Source: Haloarcula sp. CBA1129
Lineage (GTDB): Archaea; Halobacteriota; Halobacteria; Halobacteriales; Haloarculaceae
Assembly (NCBI RefSeq): GCF_008729015.1
Contig: NZ_RKSM01000001.1
Coordinates: 2,914,001 to 2,978,000 of the forward strand
Length of the DNA: 64,000 nt
Direction: 5' to 3'
Shown here: one piece after another, positions 60,591-64,000 of the stretch
Layout: every line of letters begins with the position of its first letter
How positions within the stretch are numbered: position 1 is the stretch's first letter
Position numbers and translations under genes: made by a program
The notes under the pieces: model-generated
The model's input: the letters and a program-made list of their open reading frames with translations, nothing else
Told to the model about the DNA's origin: nothing
Databases searched by the model: none

Positions 60591-62147
60591 ATGGAACAGG
60601 CCGTCCACCTCGATGGTATTACAAAGCGGTTTCCGGGGGTAGTCGCGAATGACGACGTCGATCTGGCGGTCGAGAAGGGGACGGTTCACGCACTGCTCGG
60701 CGAGAACGGTGCGGGCAAGACCACCCTGATGAACGTCCTCTACGGGCTCTACCAGCCCACTGAGGGGACGGTCAACGTGCACGGCGAGACACAGCAGTTC
60801 GACTCGCCACGCGACGCCATCGACGAGGGTGTCGGCATGATCCACCAGCACTTCATGCTGGTCGATCCGATGACCGTCACCGAGAACATCACGCTCGGGA
60901 ACGAGCCCCGCAAGTGGCTCGGGCTCACAGTTGACAGCGAGCAGTCCCGAAAACAGGTCCGTGAACTGTCCGAACGGTACGGGTTCGACGTGGACCCCGA
61001 CGCTCGCATTGAAGATGTCGGCGTCGGCGTCCAGCAGCGCGTCGAGATCCTCAAAGCGCTCTACCGTGGCGCAGATGTCCTGATTCTGGACGAACCGACG
61101 GCAGTACTCACGCCACAGGAAGTCGACGACCTCTTTCGCGTGCTCGAAGAGCTGACTGCTCAGGGCAAGACGATTATTTTCATCACGCACAAGCTCGGCG
61201 AGGCGATGGAAGCTGCCGACGAGATCACCGTCCTTCGCGAGGGGAAAAACGTCGGGACGGTCGCGGCCGGCGATATCACCCGGGAAGAACTGGCCGAGAT
61301 GATGGTCGGCCGGGAGGTGTTGCTCGACCTCGACCGCGAGCCCGCCGAGCCGGGTCGGTCTATCCTTGAGGTTTCAGATCTCGTCGTGGAGGACGACCGG
61401 GGCGTCCGCGCGGTCGACGGGATTTCGCTTGACGTCCGGGCCGGCGAGGTGCTCGGTATTGCTGGCGTCGATGGGAACGGCCAGTCGGAACTGGTTGAGG
61501 CAATTACCGGGCTCCAGATGCCTGACGAGGGAACGATCGCATACGATGACGTTGACCGGACCACCGACAGCCGCCGGGAGCGCATCGAGGCCGGACTGGC
61601 CTACATCCCGGAAGACCGACAGGAGCGGGGACTGGTGATGGACTTCGACCTCGTCGAGAACGGCCTGCTGGGGAGCCAGCACGCCGCCGACTACTCCTCG
61701 AAGGGTCGCATCGACTGGAACTACACGCGCGACCACGCGGAGGAGATAATCGAAGAGTACGACGTTCGGCCGCCGGATGCCAACGCCCACGCCAAGTCTC
61801 TCTCCGGCGGGAACCAGCAGAAGTTCGTCGTCGGCCGGGAGTTCGCCCGGGACCCGCGTCTCGTCGTTGCCTCCCACCCCACCCGCGGCGTGGACGTGGG
61901 GTCGATGGAGTTCATCCACGATCAGATCAACGCACTCCGAGAGGCGGGCCGGGCCGTGTTACTCATTTCCTCGAATCTCGATGAAGTCCAGTCGCTCTCG
62001 GACCGTCTCGCCGTCGTCTACGAGGGCGAGATCGTCGACATCGTCGATCCCGAGCGCGTGACTGAGGAACAGCTCGGACTGCTGATGGCCGGGCAGCAAC
62101 CTGACGCCGTCCCGACCATTGCGGCGGACGGGGAGGGCCGCCAATGA
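60591..62147 (+). CDS. Nucleoside ABC transporter ATPase (duplicated)
   Basis: A 518-residue double ABC ATPase of the BMP-transporter (NupA/RbsA-like) type. Domain 1 has LLGENGAGKTTLMNVLYG (Walker A), GVGVQQRVEILKALY and ILDEPTAVLTPQE. Domain 2 has a degenerate Walker A, IAGVDGNGQSELVEAI, the signature SLSGGNQQKFVVGRE, and a Walker B ending in VVASHPTRGVDVG, where the usual Glu is changed. Asymmetric sites are normal in this family. Its stop overlaps the first permease start by four bases. Confidence 0.92.
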   Translation: MEQAVHLDGITKRFPGVVANDDVDLAVEKGTVHALLGENGAGKTTLMNVLYGLYQPTEGTVNVHGETQQFDSPRDAIDEGVGMIHQHFMLVDPMTVTENITLGNEPRKWLGLTVDSEQSRKQVRELSERYGFDVDPDARIEDVGVGVQQRVEILKALYRGADVLILDEPTAVLTPQEVDDLFRVLEELTAQGKTIIFITHKLGEAMEAADEITVLREGKNVGTVAAGDITREELAEMMVGREVLLDLDREPAEPGRSILEVSDLVVEDDRGVRAVDGISLDVRAGEVLGIAGVDGNGQSELVEAITGLQMPDEGTIAYDDVDRTTDSRRERIEAGLAYIPEDRQERGLVMDFDLVENGLLGSQHAADYSSKGRIDWNYTRDHAEEIIEEYDVRPPDANAHAKSLSGGNQQKFVVGREFARDPRLVVASHPTRGVDVGSMEFIHDQINALREAGRAVLLISSNLDEVQSLSDRLAVVYEGEIVDIVDPERVTEEQLGLLMAGQQPDAVPTIAADGEGRQ

Positions 62148-63424
62148 GCGATAGTGGCCCCTCGCGGAACGGCGACAACACATCGACGCCGGACGCGGAC
62201 GACCGGTGGTCACAGTACCGGCAGCGCCTCATCAGGCTCGGGCAGACCTCGGTCGGTGAACGGATTCTCATCGCTGTCTCGGCGCTGTTGCTCTCTATCG
62301 TCGTCGGGACAGTCATCGTCACCGTTGCGGGACTGATGGCGACGTGTCGCTCGCCGGTACTCACGTTCGGTTCCACGACGCTGTGCTATGACCCGTTCTA
62401 CGTGTTCAACCGGCTGTTCCTCGGCGCGCTGGGCGACCCCTTCGCCGGCGGCTGGTCGCCGCTGAACGCGCAGTTCGCGGCGACGCTCCGGGAGACGACC
62501 ATTCTGGTATTCACTGGACTCTCGGTCGCGCTGGCGTTCCGCGCGGGCATCTTCAACATCGGGACGCAGGGCCAGCTTATCATCGGGGCTCTGGCGGCCG
62601 CGCTGACGGTGCTCTGGGCCGGCTCGCTAGTCTCCGGGACGATCGCACTCGTCCTGTTTATTCCGCTCGGGCTGCTCGCCGGCGCGATTGGCGGCGGCCT
62701 CTACGGTGCCATACCCGGCGCGCTAAAAGCCTACGCCGACGCGAACGAGGTAATTACCACTATCATGCTCAACTTCGTTGCCGTCCGGGTGACGCTGTAT
62801 CTCGTCCGGAACCACTTCGCCGACCCGACGAGTCAGGCAACACAGACCCGGACACTGCCGGTCGAGGGACAGTTCCCCTCGATCCTGTTCGACCCGCGGA
62901 CGGACTTCTCGCTGCTCGCGCTCCTGATTGCGCTCGTGTTCGTCGGCGGCGTCTACTACCTGCTCGAACACACGGCCTTCGGCTACGACTTGCGGACTGC
63001 CGGTATCCAGCCCGCGGCCGCGGAGTACGGTGGTGTCGACTCTGCCCGAACGATTCTGACCTCGCTGACGCTGTCGGGCGCACTCGGCGGCATCGGCGGG
63101 GCCGTGTTCGTGATGATGACACTCGGGAAGTTCCAGGCCGGGATCCCGAGCTACGGTTTCGACGGGATCACCGTCTCCATCCTTGCCGGCAACAACCCCA
63201 TCGGGGCCGTCTTCGCCGCACTTCTGTTCGGCGTCCTCAAGTCCGGCTCGAACGTGGTGGCTTTCGCAACCGACGCACCGCCACAGCTCGTCGGCGTTCT
63301 ACGGGGGCTTATCATCCTGTTTGTCGCGATGCCGGAGTTCTTCCGCATCATCGGCCGTCGGCTCGCGACGCGCGAGCGCGACAGACAAGCCACCGCGGCC
63401 GCGGGAGGTGGTGCTGATGACTAA
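62144..63424 (+). CDS. Nucleoside ABC transporter permease 1
   Basis: A 426-residue membrane permease. After a disordered acidic N-terminus come about ten helices with ETTILVFTGLSVALAFRAGIFNIGTQGQLIIGALAA, which is the BPD_transp_2 signature of the NupP/YufP group. Later comes ALKAYADANEVITTIMLNFVAV, the loop that meets the ATPase. It ends in a basic cytoplasmic tail. It pairs with the second permease to form the channel. Confidence 0.92.
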   Translation: MSDSGPSRNGDNTSTPDADDRWSQYRQRLIRLGQTSVGERILIAVSALLLSIVVGTVIVTVAGLMATCRSPVLTFGSTTLCYDPFYVFNRLFLGALGDPFAGGWSPLNAQFAATLRETTILVFTGLSVALAFRAGIFNIGTQGQLIIGALAAALTVLWAGSLVSGTIALVLFIPLGLLAGAIGGGLYGAIPGALKAYADANEVITTIMLNFVAVRVTLYLVRNHFADPTSQATQTRTLPVEGQFPSILFDPRTDFSLLALLIALVFVGGVYYLLEHTAFGYDLRTAGIQPAAAEYGGVDSARTILTSLTLSGALGGIGGAVFVMMTLGKFQAGIPSYGFDGITVSILAGNNPIGAVFAALLFGVLKSGSNVVAFATDAPPQLVGVLRGLIILFVAMPEFFRIIGRRLATRERDRQATAAAGGGADD

Positions 63425-64000
63425 CAACAGCGCTATAGAGCGACTCCGCTCGGCTTCGAGTCGAGTACTCATCGCCGCCGTGGCGTTCCTCACACTGGCC
63501 ATGCTCGCCGGCTTCGGCGTCTTCGCGCCGGCGTCGACGCCCGGCCAGATATTCTGGGTGCTGGCCTCGAAGTCGACGCTGTCATCGACGCTGCGGCTCT
63601 CGGTCCCGATTGTGCTGGCCGCGCTCGGCGGTATCTTCGCCGAGAAAAGCGGGATCATCAACATCGGGCTCGAAGGGCTGCTCATCATCTCGGCCTTCGC
63701 AGCCATCTTCGGGGCCGACGCCACCGGTTCGCTGTGGCTCGGGTTCCTCATCGGCATCGTCGCGTCGACGCTGCTCGCTGGCGTGTTCGCCGTCGTCTGT
63801 ATCGAGTTCCGCGCCGACCAGATCATCGCTGGCTTGGCCGTCTGGCTCATCGCGCTCGGCCTCGCGCCGTTCGCCTCGCAGGTGTTCTACGGCGGGCCAA
63901 ACACCAGCAGCGTCGGTACCTTCGATACAATAACCGTTCCGTCGCTGGCCGAAATCCCGTTCTTCGGCGCGCTGTTCGACGCCTCACCAGCGGTGTACAT
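63417..64000 (+). CDS. Nucleoside ABC transporter permease 2 (partial, runs off the window)
   Basis: The ATG at 63417 overlaps the end of permease 1 by eight bases. The frame stays open to the last base, giving 194 codons of a NupQ/YufQ-type permease: MTNNSAIERLRSASSRVLIA, then SVPIVLAALGGIFAEKSGIINIGLEGLLI, the hallmark of this subunit. It then runs through several membrane helices to DASPAVY. The rest lies beyond the window. With permease 1, the ATPase and the BMP lipoprotein it completes a nucleoside importer. Confidence 0.9.
   Translation, partial: MTNNSAIERLRSASSRVLIAAVAFLTLAMLAGFGVFAPASTPGQIFWVLASKSTLSSTLRLSVPIVLAALGGIFAEKSGIINIGLEGLLIISAFAAIFGADATGSLWLGFLIGIVASTLLAGVFAVVCIEFRADQIIAGLAVWLIALGLAPFASQVFYGGPNTSSVGTFDTITVPSLAEIPFFGALFDASPAVY

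Overview
The window is chromosomal DNA of an extremely halophilic archaeon, most likely a Haloarcula species. The base composition is GC-rich, the proteins are strongly acidic, the tetranucleotide CTAG is scarce, and many genes have a TATA-like box about 30 bases before the start codon, as expected for leaderless transcripts. The 304-residue malate dehydrogenase looks, from memory, nearly identical to the Haloarcula marismortui enzyme. No rRNA genes, intact transposons or CRISPR arrays were seen. One tRNA gene (tRNA-Gln, CUG) is present.

Bases 1-10000 hold housekeeping and membrane genes: a YccF protein, an M29 aminopeptidase, a membrane-tethered winged-helix regulator, a metallophosphoesterase, a CDF cation transporter, a lipoprotein, an XPD-type helicase, SerB, and a PLP-dependent sulfhydrylase.

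Bases 10000-35000 form a replication and repair neighbourhood. It contains both PolD subunits. DP1 lies at 10013, and DP2, interrupted by a 180-residue mini-intein, lies at 30506-34693. Between them are an Orc1/Cdc6 gene with an adjacent 0.9-kb origin (paired ORB elements around an A+T-rich core full of CTAG), the origin-associated oapABC operon, and an operon of hef, a dolichol-kinase-like gene, glyS and a CBS-domain gene. Two tandem Sec11-type signal peptidases, malate dehydrogenase, SerA and a hybrid sensor kinase are interspersed.

Bases 35000-48000 carry an RNA 2',3'-cyclic phosphodiesterase, small membrane proteins, two surface or secreted proteins, and a complete arginine pathway: argG-argH, then lysW-argX-argC-argB-argD-argE-argF. 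Arginine is therefore predicted to be made on the LysW carrier protein.

Bases 48000-64000 hold an orphan PRTase-HAD fusion beside a lower-GC intergenic island, a TrmB-like regulator, threonine synthase with a hydrophobic C-terminal tail, a DUF4166/YndJ pair, aspartate kinase, a J-domain/[2Fe-2S] ferredoxin fusion, PurO, tRNA-Gln with a duplicated 3' end, a PiT phosphate permease, and a BMP-type nucleoside ABC transporter that runs off the window end.

Function names rest on motifs and family memory, because no database search was possible.
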